A stretch of 64,000 bases of DNA from Fimbriimonas sp. GTDB taxonomy: Bacteria > Armatimonadota > Fimbriimonadia > Fimbriimonadales > Fimbriimonadaceae. The stretch's first letter is position 1. The number at the start of each line of letters is the position of its first letter. The notes beneath the pieces are model-generated. The model worked only from the letters and a program-made list of their open reading frames with translations. It was not told the DNA's origin and made no database searches. Position numbers and translations under genes: made by a program. Positions 50,916-61,200 of the stretch are shown one piece after another. The stretch spans positions 1 to 64,000 of the forward strand of contig JARXAE010000033.1 of the NCBI GenBank assembly GCA_029866005.1, in the 5' to 3' direction.

Positions 50916-52688
50916 ATGCGAACATTCACCTTCGCGGCACTATCTCTCGTCGCCGCAACCAGTCTAGCCGACCTCAAATACACGGTCTCTCCTGGCTCGT
51001 CGGATACCAAGTTGCGAGTTGAACTAGAGCTAATTGCCAGTGCCGACAAAGTTGAGTTCCAAATCCCCAACTGGGCGCCAGGTTCCTACCGTTACGACGA
51101 CGTCTGGAAGCGAGTCACGGATGCGAAAGCAGAAGGTGGAGTGAGCGTCAAGACCGAAGGCAAGAACCCACTGATCACCACCTGGACAATTGCCGCTCAG
51201 AAAGGGAAGAAGGCTTGGATCAGCTACGAAATCCCCGTTCAGTACGCCAATAAGACCGGTCACTTCTCTGGTCCATCGTTCTATATGTACCCGGTTGGTC
51301 GTACCCAAGAACCGTGCCAAGTAGAGTTCAAGTTCGCACCCGGAACCCCCATCATCACCGGGATGAACCCCGTACGAGGGAATCAGGCTCTTTACAAAGT
51401 TTCGACGTACGACGTGCTTGCGGATAATCCCGTCACATGGGGCGACTACACCCTCGACACTTACAAGTCGTACGGCAAAACCCACTTTATCGCCTACCGG
51501 GGGATCCCGAAGAAGGACGTGGACCGCGCCTATGTCATTAAAGCCTGCAAGTTTGTTTCAGACATGCAAGCAGACTTCTTCGGCGGTAGCGTTCCTTATG
51601 ACCGCTACGTCTGGCATTTCAACGTTAATGATGCTCCAGATGGTGCTGGGGGACTCGAGCACCTCTCGAGTACCCAAATTAGCCTTGCTAGCGGTGTTGG
51701 ACCGGGTGCAGTGTCCGTCCTGTCCCACGAATTTTTCCACCTCTGGAACGTCAAGCGCATCCGCTCCAAAGCCCTGGGTCCCTTCGACTACACCACCCAG
51801 CCACAAACTGGCGCGCTTTGGTGGCTTGAAGGGGTCACCGATTACTACGCTCACACTCTCCTTGGACGCTACGGTTGGTACGGCAAGAATGAACGTCATC
51901 CCGACGCAATCGCTAAACTGTATGCTGATGCAGTCCAAAACCTGACCGCCGTTCGCGCAAGGCCGGCTCGTCTCGACGTCTCGCCCTATGAAGCGAGCTA
52001 TCGAGTTCGGGACGCGGCAGACGGAAGAGGGAACAGTCAAGGCTACCAAGTCAGCTACTACGATACAGGTTGGCTAGTCGGCCTCGTTCTCGACATCGAA
52101 ATGCTCGATCAGACCAGTGGTAAGCACAGTCTTGATGAAGTCGAACTAGCCCTCTGGGAGCAGTGCAAAGACGACAAGCCCGGATTCGAAGAAGACGACA
52201 TCCGCCGGCACCTCGTCCGCTTTGGCGGGTACCAGATGGGCACCTTCTACGATGATGTCGTGATGAAACCCGGCGAACTTCCCGTTGAGAAGCAACTCGC
52301 AAAGATTGGGAAGGAACTCTTGTCCGTTGACGAGAAGTACGGATCAATCCCGTTCTCCCTTCGAGTCAGCCTAGACGATAAGGCCCCAAGGGTATCCCTC
52401 TCGGAAGACGCGGCAATTCCTCAAGGATCGATCGTAACTAAGATTAACGGAACAGACGTCACTGGAGACAACGTCCGTTCCCAGACTACTCTCTATCGGG
52501 CTCTGCAACGCAGTTCTAAGCCAGGTGACATCCTCAAAGTAACACTCAAAGACGGCGACAAGACCAAAGAAGTCAACATCAAAGTTGGCGAAGCAACCCG
52601 GAAAGTCCAACGAATCGTCTCGGTTCAAAATCCTTCAGAGCGTCAGCTGAAGCTCCGAAAGATCTTTGAGGCTAAACGGCGCCGTTAA
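50916..52688 (+). CDS. M61-family metallopeptidase with C-terminal PDZ domain
   Basis: 590 residues. Signal peptide MRTFTFAALSLVAATSLA. Beta-rich N-terminal domain (FQIPNWAPGSYRYDDVWKRV), then the zinc site HEFFH at 271-275 and Glu305 in LEGVTDYYA, the gluzincin pattern. A PDZ-like domain is near residues 470-560 (GSIVTKINGTDVTG). M61 enzymes (glycyl aminopeptidase type) are exported. It overlaps the convergent orphan at 52685 by 4 nt. Confidence 0.93.
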   Translation: MRTFTFAALSLVAATSLADLKYTVSPGSSDTKLRVELELIASADKVEFQIPNWAPGSYRYDDVWKRVTDAKAEGGVSVKTEGKNPLITTWTIAAQKGKKAWISYEIPVQYANKTGHFSGPSFYMYPVGRTQEPCQVEFKFAPGTPIITGMNPVRGNQALYKVSTYDVLADNPVTWGDYTLDTYKSYGKTHFIAYRGIPKKDVDRAYVIKACKFVSDMQADFFGGSVPYDRYVWHFNVNDAPDGAGGLEHLSSTQISLASGVGPGAVSVLSHEFFHLWNVKRIRSKALGPFDYTTQPQTGALWWLEGVTDYYAHTLLGRYGWYGKNERHPDAIAKLYADAVQNLTAVRARPARLDVSPYEASYRVRDAADGRGNSQGYQVSYYDTGWLVGLVLDIEMLDQTSGKHSLDEVELALWEQCKDDKPGFEEDDIRRHLVRFGGYQMGTFYDDVVMKPGELPVEKQLAKIGKELLSVDEKYGSIPFSLRVSLDDKAPRVSLSEDAAIPQGSIVTKINGTDVTGDNVRSQTTLYRALQRSSKPGDILKVTLKDGDKTKEVNIKVGEATRKVQRIVSVQNPSERQLKLRKIFEAKRRR

Positions 52689-53446
52689 AGAAGCAACGCG
52701 CGAGCGGAATCGGTTCCGAGCCGCTCGCGCCACTTGTCCACCAAGTGGCCATTAATCATCCGGCCGCTATTGCTTTCATAAGCGCGGATGAACCCGAGGA
52801 GTTTCGAACCATCGGCTGTCAACACGAAAGGCGGGACATTGTTTCCCTCGCCGACTAACATCCCCGAAATCGGATCTCGAACAAGCTTGGTGATCGACTC
52901 GGTCAGTAGGTCTGGATTCGTGCCATTGAACCAGGTGAGTTCGTGGTGACTGCGCATTCCGCTCACGCTGTCCCAAGTCCAAACGAGGTAGCGCTCCCCA
53001 ACCATGTAGTGTGCGCAGATGTGTTTCGGTAATCCGGGAACTAACGCCCTCAGCTCGGCTCGGTGCACGAAAGGAAAGAATGTCGAGTTCTCCAGATTCC
53101 TGCAAGCTACCGGCGAGGAAAGCCCTTCGACTTCACGTAGACTGATTACTCGCAAGGTTGGAACCACATCCTTCACGTTGCTCAACACCACGTAAGAGTC
53201 ATCAACGTAAACCATGTTGGAGTACCGCTCAACAATGACCAACGCCGAATGATCGCTATTCCGTGACAGCACCGATTCTGGCACTGGAACATGGTCGATC
53301 GTTTGGAATTTAAACCCTCTTGGGGCCGTCCAATCTTTAACTCCCCAAGGCGAAAACCTAGGGGTTTTCTCTAACAACGACACAAGTCTCAATTCCTGAG
53401 TCTGTGGAAACCCGGTTGAACTCAAAACAGCAGAATGCATGAACAT
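52685..53446 (-). CDS. orphan protein of unknown function
   Basis: 253 residues. No signal peptide or membrane segment. Contains beta-rich phrases (ALVIVERYSNMVYVDDSYVVLSN, HYMVGERYLVWTWDSVSG) of the kind found in propeller or all-beta repeat proteins. I recognise no family. Codon use does not differ from the neighbours. It is convergent with the M61 gene (4-nt overlap) and divergent from the ABC importer. Confidence 0.6.
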   Translation of the reverse strand: MFMHSAVLSSTGFPQTQELRLVSLLEKTPRFSPWGVKDWTAPRGFKFQTIDHVPVPESVLSRNSDHSALVIVERYSNMVYVDDSYVVLSNVKDVVPTLRVISLREVEGLSSPVACRNLENSTFFPFVHRAELRALVPGLPKHICAHYMVGERYLVWTWDSVSGMRSHHELTWFNGTNPDLLTESITKLVRDPISGMLVGEGNNVPPFVLTADGSKLLGFIRAYESNSGRMINGHLVDKWRERLGTDSARALLL

Positions 53447-53464
53447 ATCTTACGGAATGTGTGA

Positions 53465-53491
53465 GGTTTCAGAACCCAAATTCCTGAAACC
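53465..53491. promoter_or_regulatory. candidate operator upstream of the sugar ABC importer
   Basis: Perfect 8-bp arms GGTTTCAG (53465-53472) and CTGAAACC (53484-53491) separated by 11 nt in the 103-nt gap between the orphan and the importer. A smaller CCGCA/TGCGG hairpin follows near 53503. Arms of this length with a spacer fit a dimeric repressor site. No repressor gene is adjacent. Confidence 0.4.
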
Positions 53492-53549
53492 AAGTATTAA
53501 ACCCCGCACCCTTGCGGAGATCACCCCCGAACTGTTAAGCTAACCCCCC

Positions 53550-54434
53550 ATGAGTCCCAAGGCGCGAGAAAACTTAACGGGATACTTGTTCATCTCGCCC
53601 TGGCTAATCGGATTCTTAGTCTTCACCCTCTGGCCCTTCCTGCGCTCGTTCTATCTGAGCTTTTGCAACTACAACATCGTCCAGCCGCCAAAGTTCATTG
53701 GCCTCGCAAACTACCAGATGATGCTGTTCAACGATGAGCTCTTCTACAAGTCCCTTTGGGTCACCCTCCGCTATGCACTCGTTGCAGTTCCTCTCACTCT
53801 GTTCGTCGGAGTTGCCCTTGCCCTCCTGCTCAATCTCAATGTGAAAGGCATCGCCGTCTTTCGAACGATCTTCTACCTCCCCTCAATCGTTCCCACTGTC
53901 GCCATGACCTCCATCTTCATGTGGATCCTTAATCCCCAGGTCGGGATGGTCAATCGTATCCTCGCCCTCGCCGGAGTTACCGGCCCCGCCTGGCTCAGCG
54001 ACCCCGTCTGGACCCCCTGGACCCTCATCTTCATGGCCGTTTGGGCCGCCGGAGGATCAATGGTCATCTACCTGGCCGGACTCAAAGACATCCCGCAGTA
54101 CCTCTACGAAGCCGCCACCCTCGATGGAGCCGGAGCATTCCGCAAGATGCGAATGATCACCCTTCCGATGCTCTCGCCAGTCATCTTCTTCAACCTGGTC
54201 ATGAGCGTTATCGGCACCTTCCAGTACTTCACCCAAGCCTTCGTCATCTCCAACGGCTCCGGCGGCCCCGAAGACTCAACCCTCTTCTATGCCCTCTACA
54301 TGTTCAAACGGTGCTGGAAGTACATGGACATGGGATACGGAAGCGCGATGGCATGGGTCCTGTTCATCATCGTCATGATCTCTACCGGCCTCATCTTCCG
54401 AACTCAAAAAAGGTGGGTCCACTATGGTCGTTAA
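53550..54434 (+). CDS. sugar ABC transporter permease (MalF/UgpA type)
   Basis: 294 residues, six membrane segments. The binding-protein-dependent permease signature EAATLDGAGAFRKMRMITLPML is present near residue 190 and couples to the ATPase. It belongs to the carbohydrate (CUT1) importers. First of three genes: permease, binding protein, permease. No ATP-binding gene accompanies them, so a shared MsmK/UgpC-type ATPase from elsewhere must energise it. Sixteen nt separate it from the binding protein. Confidence 0.93.
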   Translation: MSPKARENLTGYLFISPWLIGFLVFTLWPFLRSFYLSFCNYNIVQPPKFIGLANYQMMLFNDELFYKSLWVTLRYALVAVPLTLFVGVALALLLNLNVKGIAVFRTIFYLPSIVPTVAMTSIFMWILNPQVGMVNRILALAGVTGPAWLSDPVWTPWTLIFMAVWAAGGSMVIYLAGLKDIPQYLYEAATLDGAGAFRKMRMITLPMLSPVIFFNLVMSVIGTFQYFTQAFVISNGSGGPEDSTLFYALYMFKRCWKYMDMGYGSAMAWVLFIIVMISTGLIFRTQKRWVHYGR

Positions 54435-54449
54435 CCCCAGGAGTCGCTG

Positions 54450-55790
54450 ATGAAAGTCTCTCAAGTCATCCTCGGAATCCTCGCCTTAGCCGTCGGTTAC
54501 GGTCTCAGCACCGCCAAGATGCCCTCGACCGAAGACTACAAAGGCCGCGAGAAGATCAAGTTCTGGCATCGCTGGGGCGGCGAGTGGGAAAAGGTCGTCT
54601 TCAAAATCGCAAAAGAGTTTAATGAGTCCCAGACCCAGTACGAAGTGGTCCCCATGTTCGTCACCGGCTCGGGGTCTGAAACGAAGTTCATCCTTAGCGC
54701 CACCGGCGGCGACCCCTGCGACGTCATGTCCATCTGGAACGGCGGTCTCGCTCCTCTTGCCGCCGCCGATCTCCTGACCCCCCTCGAAACCCTCATGACC
54801 CCCGAGGAGCTCGAGTACTTCCAAACGAAAACCTACCCCTCCGTCCGCCAAAGCGGCCAATTCCGAGGCAAAACCTACGGCATCACCATCGGCGCTGACC
54901 TCTTCGGCTACTACGTTAACGCCGACCACCTCCGTGAAGCCGGCATTGACCCCGACACACCACCCAAAACCTTCGCCGACCTCGTTGCGATGGGCAAAAA
55001 GCTCGAAAAGAAGGACGCCAACGGCAACCTCCACAGGATGGGCCTCAACGCCGCCTCCCTTCAAACCCACGGCTACGCTTTCGGAGCCGGCTTCTGGGAC
55101 GACAAAACCAAACAGCTTCGTCTCAACACCCCCGACATGATCGCCGCCCTAACGGCTATGGCCGAGCAACGCAAAGGCGTCGGATTCCAAAATGCCCAGC
55201 GCTTCTGGGCAAGCCAGAACACCGGCTCCAGCACCGGGGCGTGGCCCTTTATCGACGGAGCCGTCAGCATCACCTACGACGGTCAATGGCGCGTCGAGGA
55301 AATTCGCAAGTACAAACCCGACATGGACTACCGCGTCTGGCCCATCCCCCCGCCAGAAGGTGGAAACCCCCTCCCCGGCAGTATCGGCGGAAACTTCATG
55401 ATCATCCCCGCGGCAGCCAAGAACAAGAAAGGCGCCTTCGAATGGCTCAAGTTCTGGAGCGGACTCACCAATCCCAACCGCGCCGCAAAGTTCGAAAACT
55501 GGGGGGGATGGATTCCCCTCAGCCCCGACGTCGCCCACTCCCCAACCTACGAAGCCTACGTCAAACAAAATCCCCGTTTCCAAACCTTCATCGACATCCT
55601 CGACGGCCCCAACGTCCACGCCTACCCGCCGGTCGCTTACCTCGGCTTCCTCATCGATGAGCTCCAGCGAGCCGAAGATGCCGCCCTCCGAGGTTCAAAG
55701 ACCCCCAAAGAAGCTCTCGACCAACTCCAGAAAAACGTCCAGAAAGAGCTCGCCAAGCGCAAGGAGATGGGATTCGATGACTCGCTTTAA
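54450..55790 (+). CDS. sugar ABC transporter substrate-binding protein (CUT1)
   Basis: 446 residues. An N-terminal hydrophobic segment (VILGILALAVGYGLS) acts as a signal or anchor; there is no lipobox Cys. The bacterial solute-binding fold follows: IKFWHRWGGEWEKVVFKIAKEFNES, DPCDVMSIWNGGLAPL, YGITIGADLFGYYVN, GAWPFIDGAVSITYDGQW, NPLPGSIGGNFMIIP. The position between two permeases fits a CUT1 operon. AGGAG lies 6 nt before the ATG. The 3' end overlaps the second permease start by 14 nt. Confidence 0.92.
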   Translation: MKVSQVILGILALAVGYGLSTAKMPSTEDYKGREKIKFWHRWGGEWEKVVFKIAKEFNESQTQYEVVPMFVTGSGSETKFILSATGGDPCDVMSIWNGGLAPLAAADLLTPLETLMTPEELEYFQTKTYPSVRQSGQFRGKTYGITIGADLFGYYVNADHLREAGIDPDTPPKTFADLVAMGKKLEKKDANGNLHRMGLNAASLQTHGYAFGAGFWDDKTKQLRLNTPDMIAALTAMAEQRKGVGFQNAQRFWASQNTGSSTGAWPFIDGAVSITYDGQWRVEEIRKYKPDMDYRVWPIPPPEGGNPLPGSIGGNFMIIPAAAKNKKGAFEWLKFWSGLTNPNRAAKFENWGGWIPLSPDVAHSPTYEAYVKQNPRFQTFIDILDGPNVHAYPPVAYLGFLIDELQRAEDAALRGSKTPKEALDQLQKNVQKELAKRKEMGFDDSL

Positions 55791-56625
55791 CAAAATCCTC
55801 GCCTACATCGCGCTCATCTGCCTGAGCATTCCGCCCTTGCTCCCGCTCGTCTGGATGATCTCCACGTCCCTCAAAACCAACGAGCAGATCTACATGAAAG
55901 GCGAAGGCGCCGCGACCAAGGGCTTCTCATTCGCCAGCCTCATCCCCAGCCCCGTGGCCTGGAACAACTACCCCGACTCCCTCGAGACCATCCCCTTCAT
56001 GGTCTATCTCAAAAACACGGTTTTCCTGTGTCTCTGCATTGTCATCGCCAGCGTCATCAGTAGCGCAATCGTCGCCTACGGCTTCGCCCGCATCAATTTC
56101 AAGGGCTCAAAAATTTGGTTCGGAGTCATGCTCGCCACCATGGCCCTTCCCGGTCAGGTGACGATGATCCCCAACTTCGCCCTCTTCCGCGCCCTCGGCT
56201 GGTACGGAACCTATCTCCCCCTCATCGTCCCCGCCTTCTGCGCAACCCCGTTCTACGTCTTCCTTCTCAGCCAATTCTTCAAAACTCTTCCCGACGAAAT
56301 GGCCGAGTCGGCAAAAGTCGACGGCGCCAACGAGTGGGTCATCTTCTGCCGACTCATCATCCCCCTCAGCAAGCCCGCCCTCGCCACCTGCGCCCTCTTC
56401 GCCTTTCTCGGAACTTGGAATGACTTCCTCGGCCCCCTCCTCTACCTCAGTGATTCCAGCAAATACACTCTCGCCTACGGCCTCCAACAGTTCGTCAACA
56501 ACCCCTACGTCAACTGGATGCAGCTCATGGCCGCCAGCACCCTCTTCACCCTCCCCATCATCCTGCTCTTCTTTTTCGCTCAAAAGACTTTTATCCAGGG
56601 CATCTCTACGACCGGCGGCAAGTAG
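55777..56625 (+). CDS. sugar ABC transporter permease (MalG/UgpE type)
   Basis: 282 residues from ATG 55777, where AAGGAGATG provides the ribosome site; the frame extends to 55657 but that reads as a second frame inside the binding-protein gene. Six membrane segments and the EAA loop EMAESAKVDGANEWVIFCRLIIPLSKPALAT. Together with the other permease forms the membrane pore. A terminator follows at 56635. Confidence 0.93.
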   Translation: MTRFNKILAYIALICLSIPPLLPLVWMISTSLKTNEQIYMKGEGAATKGFSFASLIPSPVAWNNYPDSLETIPFMVYLKNTVFLCLCIVIASVISSAIVAYGFARINFKGSKIWFGVMLATMALPGQVTMIPNFALFRALGWYGTYLPLIVPAFCATPFYVFLLSQFFKTLPDEMAESAKVDGANEWVIFCRLIIPLSKPALATCALFAFLGTWNDFLGPLLYLSDSSKYTLAYGLQQFVNNPYVNWMQLMAASTLFTLPIILLFFFAQKTFIQGISTTGGK

Positions 56626-56634
56626 TCCGTAAAG

Positions 56635-56665
56635 TCCCCTCTCCATTCCCATGGAGAGGGGATTT
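56635..56665 (+). terminator. rho-independent terminator after the ABC importer
   Basis: TCCCCTCTCCAT, loop TCCC, ATGGAGAGGGGA, TTT. Twelve-bp stem and a very tight loop, ending the three-gene transcript. Confidence 0.8.
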
Positions 56666-56780
56666 AGGGGTGAGGAAGAGACGTACCAACAAACCCCGGT
56701 TGAACCGGTGGAGCTGTTGTAATTGTCGACCAGCCAAGAGGGAACTCCAAACCCCCGCCGACCCGTAACTCCCTCCAGAA

Positions 56781-57269
56781 ATGCAAGAAGTCCGCGAAGC
56801 CCTCAAGCGCCAGCACCACGCCGCATTGGCGATGTTCCGCCAAGCGATCCAAATCTGCCCTGACGACGTCTGGACCTCCGGCGAACACCCAAGAAACTAC
56901 TGGCGAATCGCCTACCACGCCCTCGCCTACGCCCACCTCTACCTCTACGAAGACCTCGCCAGCTGGAACAAGTGGCCCGACCACATCCAAGAGAACACCT
57001 ATCTCGACGGCGACGACGTCCCCGTGAACGAACCCTACACGAGACAGCAGCTCGCCGAACTCGTCAACCTCATCGACTCCGAAATCGACCCCCAAATCGA
57101 CGCCCTTGACCTCAAATCTCCCACCTGCGGCTTCACCTGGTACCCCAACGTCAGTCGCGTTGAGCTCCTCATCCTCTCCCTCCGCCACATCCACGGGCAC
57201 CTTGGCCAACTCCACGAAATCCTCATCGCCCACGGAGAGGACGTCGAATGGCTGGGGCAGATAAAATAG
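56781..57269 (+). CDS. DinB-like four-helix metal-binding protein
   Basis: 162 residues. Histidines spaced as in the DinB superfamily: AYHALAYAHLYL near residue 45 and LRHIHGHLGQLHE near residue 138, able to bind a divalent metal. The long helical layout and a central 'PDHIQENTYLDGDDVPVNEPYTRQQ' insert match DinB/YfiT-type proteins used as thiol-dependent transferases or damage-induced proteins. Function not determined. Start ATG at 56781. Confidence 0.8.
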   Translation: MQEVREALKRQHHAALAMFRQAIQICPDDVWTSGEHPRNYWRIAYHALAYAHLYLYEDLASWNKWPDHIQENTYLDGDDVPVNEPYTRQQLAELVNLIDSEIDPQIDALDLKSPTCGFTWYPNVSRVELLILSLRHIHGHLGQLHEILIAHGEDVEWLGQIK

Positions 57270-57300
57270 GTCTCAGCCCAGCGGCACATTCGCCCTCGCC

Positions 57301-57546
57301 ATGACCTACCAGGAAGCCCTTGCAAAGCAAAAATCGCCAACGCCAGACCCAGATGGGTTTTGGTATCTCCATCGAACCTCAAGGTCCCAAGAGTATCCCT
57401 GGCAAGCCACCGATGGCTCCCACCGATGGTGCTCCTCAGTCTTCATGGAAGGTGGACCCAAAGAGGCGGAGGTATTAAGTTGGCCGCTGGTCACCGAAGA
57501 GGACTTCAGTGCCGAGGACTGGGACTGCTGGGAATTCGTGTTCTGA
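57301..57546 (+). CDS. small Trp-rich hypothetical protein
   Basis: 81 residues with six tryptophans (GFWYL, PWQA, HRWCS, LSWPL, EDWDCWEF). Acidic C-terminus. No signal peptide. ATG at 57301 is 31 nt after the DinB-like stop, so it is likely in the same transcript. I recognise no family. The regular spread of aromatic residues suggests a small globular or protein-binding unit. Confidence 0.5.
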   Translation: MTYQEALAKQKSPTPDPDGFWYLHRTSRSQEYPWQATDGSHRWCSSVFMEGGPKEAEVLSWPLVTEEDFSAEDWDCWEFVF

Positions 57547-57605
57547 GCAGCTGCTAAGCACAGAAACGACGAACCAGCATAAACAAAAGCAGTAGCTCAC
57601 CAGAA

Positions 57606-58181
57606 ATGATCTCCCACCCCACCGACCCCGAACTTCTCCAAGCCGCCCAAAACCTCCTCGGCCAACACATCGTCATGCCCGGGCTCCGCGCCCGAATCGT
57701 CGAAACCGAGGCCTACGGCCCCGCCGATCCCGGCTGCCACGCCTACCGAGGAATCACTCCAAGAACCCGAGTCATGTTCGACCGACCCGGCCTCGCCTAC
57801 ACCTATTTCACCTACGGCAACCACTGGATGTTCTGCGTCACCTGCCTCGATCCCGGCACCGCCGGAGCAATCCTCATTCGCGCCGCCGTCCCCCTCGAAG
57901 GCCACGAAACCATGCGCCAAAGACGCCCGAAGGCCAAAAGAGACCAAGACCTCCTCAACGGCCCCGGAAAACTCTGCGCCGCCCTCCAAATCAACCAATC
58001 CCACTACGCCCTCGACCTCAGTGCTCCCAACGGCACCCTCTGGCTAGAACCCGGCGACCCGCCCCAAGAACTCAAAACTGGCACCAGAATCGGCCTGGCC
58101 GAAGGTAAAGGCGACCTCCACCCCTGGCGCTTCTGGTCCGCCGAAGACGAACCCTACGCCAGTCGCCCGTTAACACGCTAG
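57606..58181 (+). CDS. DNA-3-methyladenine glycosylase (AAG/MPG family)
   Basis: 191 residues. AAG-type signature IVETEAYGPADPGCHAYRG, then TPRTRVMFDRPGLAYTYFTYGNHWMFCV, with the catalytic Glu in VETEAY and the tyrosine-rich nucleotide-flipping region. C-terminal GPGKLCAAL. Removes alkylated purines from DNA in base excision repair. Last gene on its strand before the smc gene. Confidence 0.93.
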   Translation: MISHPTDPELLQAAQNLLGQHIVMPGLRARIVETEAYGPADPGCHAYRGITPRTRVMFDRPGLAYTYFTYGNHWMFCVTCLDPGTAGAILIRAAVPLEGHETMRQRRPKAKRDQDLLNGPGKLCAALQINQSHYALDLSAPNGTLWLEPGDPPQELKTGTRIGLAEGKGDLHPWRFWSAEDEPYASRPLTR

Positions 58182-58268
58182 GGTGACTGAAATCTAGCAG
58201 CTAGATTGGCCTCAGAATTGACAGTCTGTTGTTCAACGACTTCAACAAGCCTCAGGTTTGATTCTCGG

Positions 58269-61200
58269 CTAGGCCCCAACCGTCCCCGGCAACCGCATCG
58301 GAACCAGAATCGAAACCCCCGGCTCCTGCATCGTCACTCCAAAAAGGGTAGTAGCGGCAGCGGCGGTTATGTCCTTGTGAGTAATAACGACGAACTGGAT
58401 CGTCTTGCTGAACTCCAAAAGAGTCTCCGCAAACCGCTCAACATTGCGCCCGTCCAACGGCGCATCGACCTCGTCCAAAACAACCAACGGAGCCGGCTTA
58501 TGCTTCAACAAAGCAAACAAAAACGCCGAAGCGCAAAGGCTCCTCTCGCCGCCGCTGAGTAGCTGCAATGGCTGCCGCTTCTTCCCCGGAAGCTGAACGA
58601 TGATGTCAACACCCGTCTCCAAGACGTTGTCCGGTTCGGTCAGCGAAAGCTCCGCGGCACCGCCGCCAAACAGCTTCGTAAACATCTCGCCAAAGTTATC
58701 TCGAACCGCGTTAAACGTGTTCACAAACTTATCCCGAGTCAGTTTATCAAGCTCCTTGATAGAAGCCTCGACCTGAACAATGCCGTTCATCGTATCCTCG
58801 CGCTGCGCGCCCAAAGATTCAAGCCGCTCCGTCAGCCGCTCATAAGCCTCGATTGCCCCGACGTTGACATCGCCCATCGCCTTAATCTCTCGCCGCAATC
58901 GCCCCGCCAACTGCTGAGCATCATCCGGAATCTCATGGATTCCTTCCTGAGCCACCGCATCCTCCTCAGTGAGACCATAAGCATCCATCAGCCGCTCCGC
59001 TGTAGTAGCTCTGCGAGTCTCCGCCCGAGCCCGAGCCAGCTCCGCCTGATGGTTCGCCTGACCAAGCGCCAAAATATTCTCCCGCGCCCCCCGAGCCTGA
59101 TCCGCCGTCGTCTGCGCCTCCTCCTGCCGCTCCCGACGCTCCTTGCTGAGGTGAGTCAGTCGAACCATCGCATGACCCTTTTCGGCCTCAAACTTCTCGG
59201 ACTCCTGCCGATGCACCTGAATCTGCGCCGCTGTCTTCTCCCGCTCCGGCCCAAGATTCTCAAGCCGTCGCCCCCGATGCTTCTCAGCATCTTTCGCCGA
59301 CTCCAACCGCTTCTCAGCGGCATATTGCCGAGTCTGGGCACTCCGCGCCCGCTCCTGAGCCTCCCGCAACCGAGTCTCCGCCTGCTCCGCATCCGCCGAC
59401 TTCGATGCCAACTGGTGAATCACCGCATCCCGCTCAGATTCAAGTGCCGGAATATCAACATCCTCGATACTCGTTCCCGCCGCCTTCTGAATCTGTTCAA
59501 GCTCCCTCCGAGCCTTGCCAAGCTGACGCTCGGCGTCCTTCAGCTCATCTTGAAGTGCCCGTAGGAAATGCAAAGCCTCCTTAACTGGCTCCTCCGCCTC
59601 GCGCTTTGCCAGTTCCTTCTCGCCAATCTGAACTCGCAACGCCTCAACTTCCTGTGTCCGCTTCGCCTTTCGCTTATCCGCGCCCGCAACGAGCTTCTGA
59701 AGCTCCTCAAGTTCCCGCTCAATCTCCGCCAGATCAGACTTTCGCTGGACAATTCCGTAACCCTGCCGCTGATTTTGTCCGCCGGTGACGGCACCGCTGT
59801 TGTGAACCACCTCGCCGTCAATCGTCACCAGCCGGTTCCAACCTGTCGTTTTAGCCAGTCGAAGCGCATCGTCCAGGGTGTCAACAATTATCACTCGACC
59901 GAGAAGGGAATCGATAACCGGCCGAACTCGGTTCTCGCACTCGACTAGTTGGCTCGCCCGACCAATGACACCTTTTTCGTTCAGCACCCGGCGGAACTCG
60001 TTCGAAGGTTCCTGAGGTCGCATCAATGGAATCGGTTGAAAGGTGCACCGCCCCGCCCTGTTCTCCTTTAGCCAGCCGACTGCACGCTTCGCGTCGGTGT
60101 CGTGGTCAACAATGAGATCATTCGCCGAAGCCCCGAGGGCGATTTCGATAGCAAGAGAGAACTCGCGATCGGCCTCAATCGCATCCGCAACGCTTTCATA
60201 CCGACCCTGCAACAAGCCCCGCTCTGCGGCCTCAAGAACGGCCCGAGAACCTTGAGACAGTCCTTCGTGGGCGTCCAATGTCGCCTCAATGCCTCGCTTC
60301 CTACCCTCAAGACTCGCTTGCTCGGCGAGAGACCCTCGCGAACGCGTTGCTTCGTCTTCGTCTGCTTTTCGAACCTCTGCAATTCGATTCTGTAGTGCAG
60401 CAATTTCGTTGTTGATTGCGCTCAGCGAGTCGTCCACGACCACAAACTCCTTCTGAGCTCCTTCAATCCCTTCATGAAGATCAGGCAGAGACTTTTCGAT
60501 TCCCGAGATTTCTCGTTGAAGCAGCTTTGCCCGTTCGGCACTTGCCTCCTGCTCGGCTTCCCACTTCAGTCGACGAACCTTCTGCTCCCGAGCCTCGTTT
60601 ACCTGTTTCTCAAGCGCAGAAAGGCGCATCGAGAGTTCTTTAGCTTCAACGCTTGCTCCAGCTGAGTCTGATTGAATTGTTTCGAGAGCGATTCTGGCTG
60701 CTTCGGCTTCGGATCTAGCCTCTTGTAAGTCGGTTTCCGCTTCCTTCACCCTCCGTTCAATGGACTCCGAATCTTCTTCGAGTGATTTTTCTTGATTGGA
60801 CAGTGAGGCGAGACGCTCCTCTAAAACTTTCACATTCGCCTGTGCGCGCTCCAGCCCGGTAACTGCTGTCTGTTGGGCGGATCTAGCCTGCTCCATTGAG
60901 GCTTCGAGTTCTTGAACCTGCATCCCAAGTACTCGGTGACGCTTCTCGAGCTCTTCAATCCGCCGGTTCTCCTCATCAACCACTCCACCGGAACTTCGCA
61001 ATTTCTCTTCGAGCGTCTTGAGCTCCGAGAGCGAGGTACAGAGATCTCGAATCAACAGTCCGATTTCAACCTCCTGCAACGATGCTGTCAGCGACTTGTA
61101 ACGTTTTGCCTGCTCAGCCTCGTCTCCAAGGGGTTCCCTTTGGGCTTCGAGTTCCCGAAGGATGTCGTCGACCCGAGACAGCGAGTCGCGCGCAGAATTG

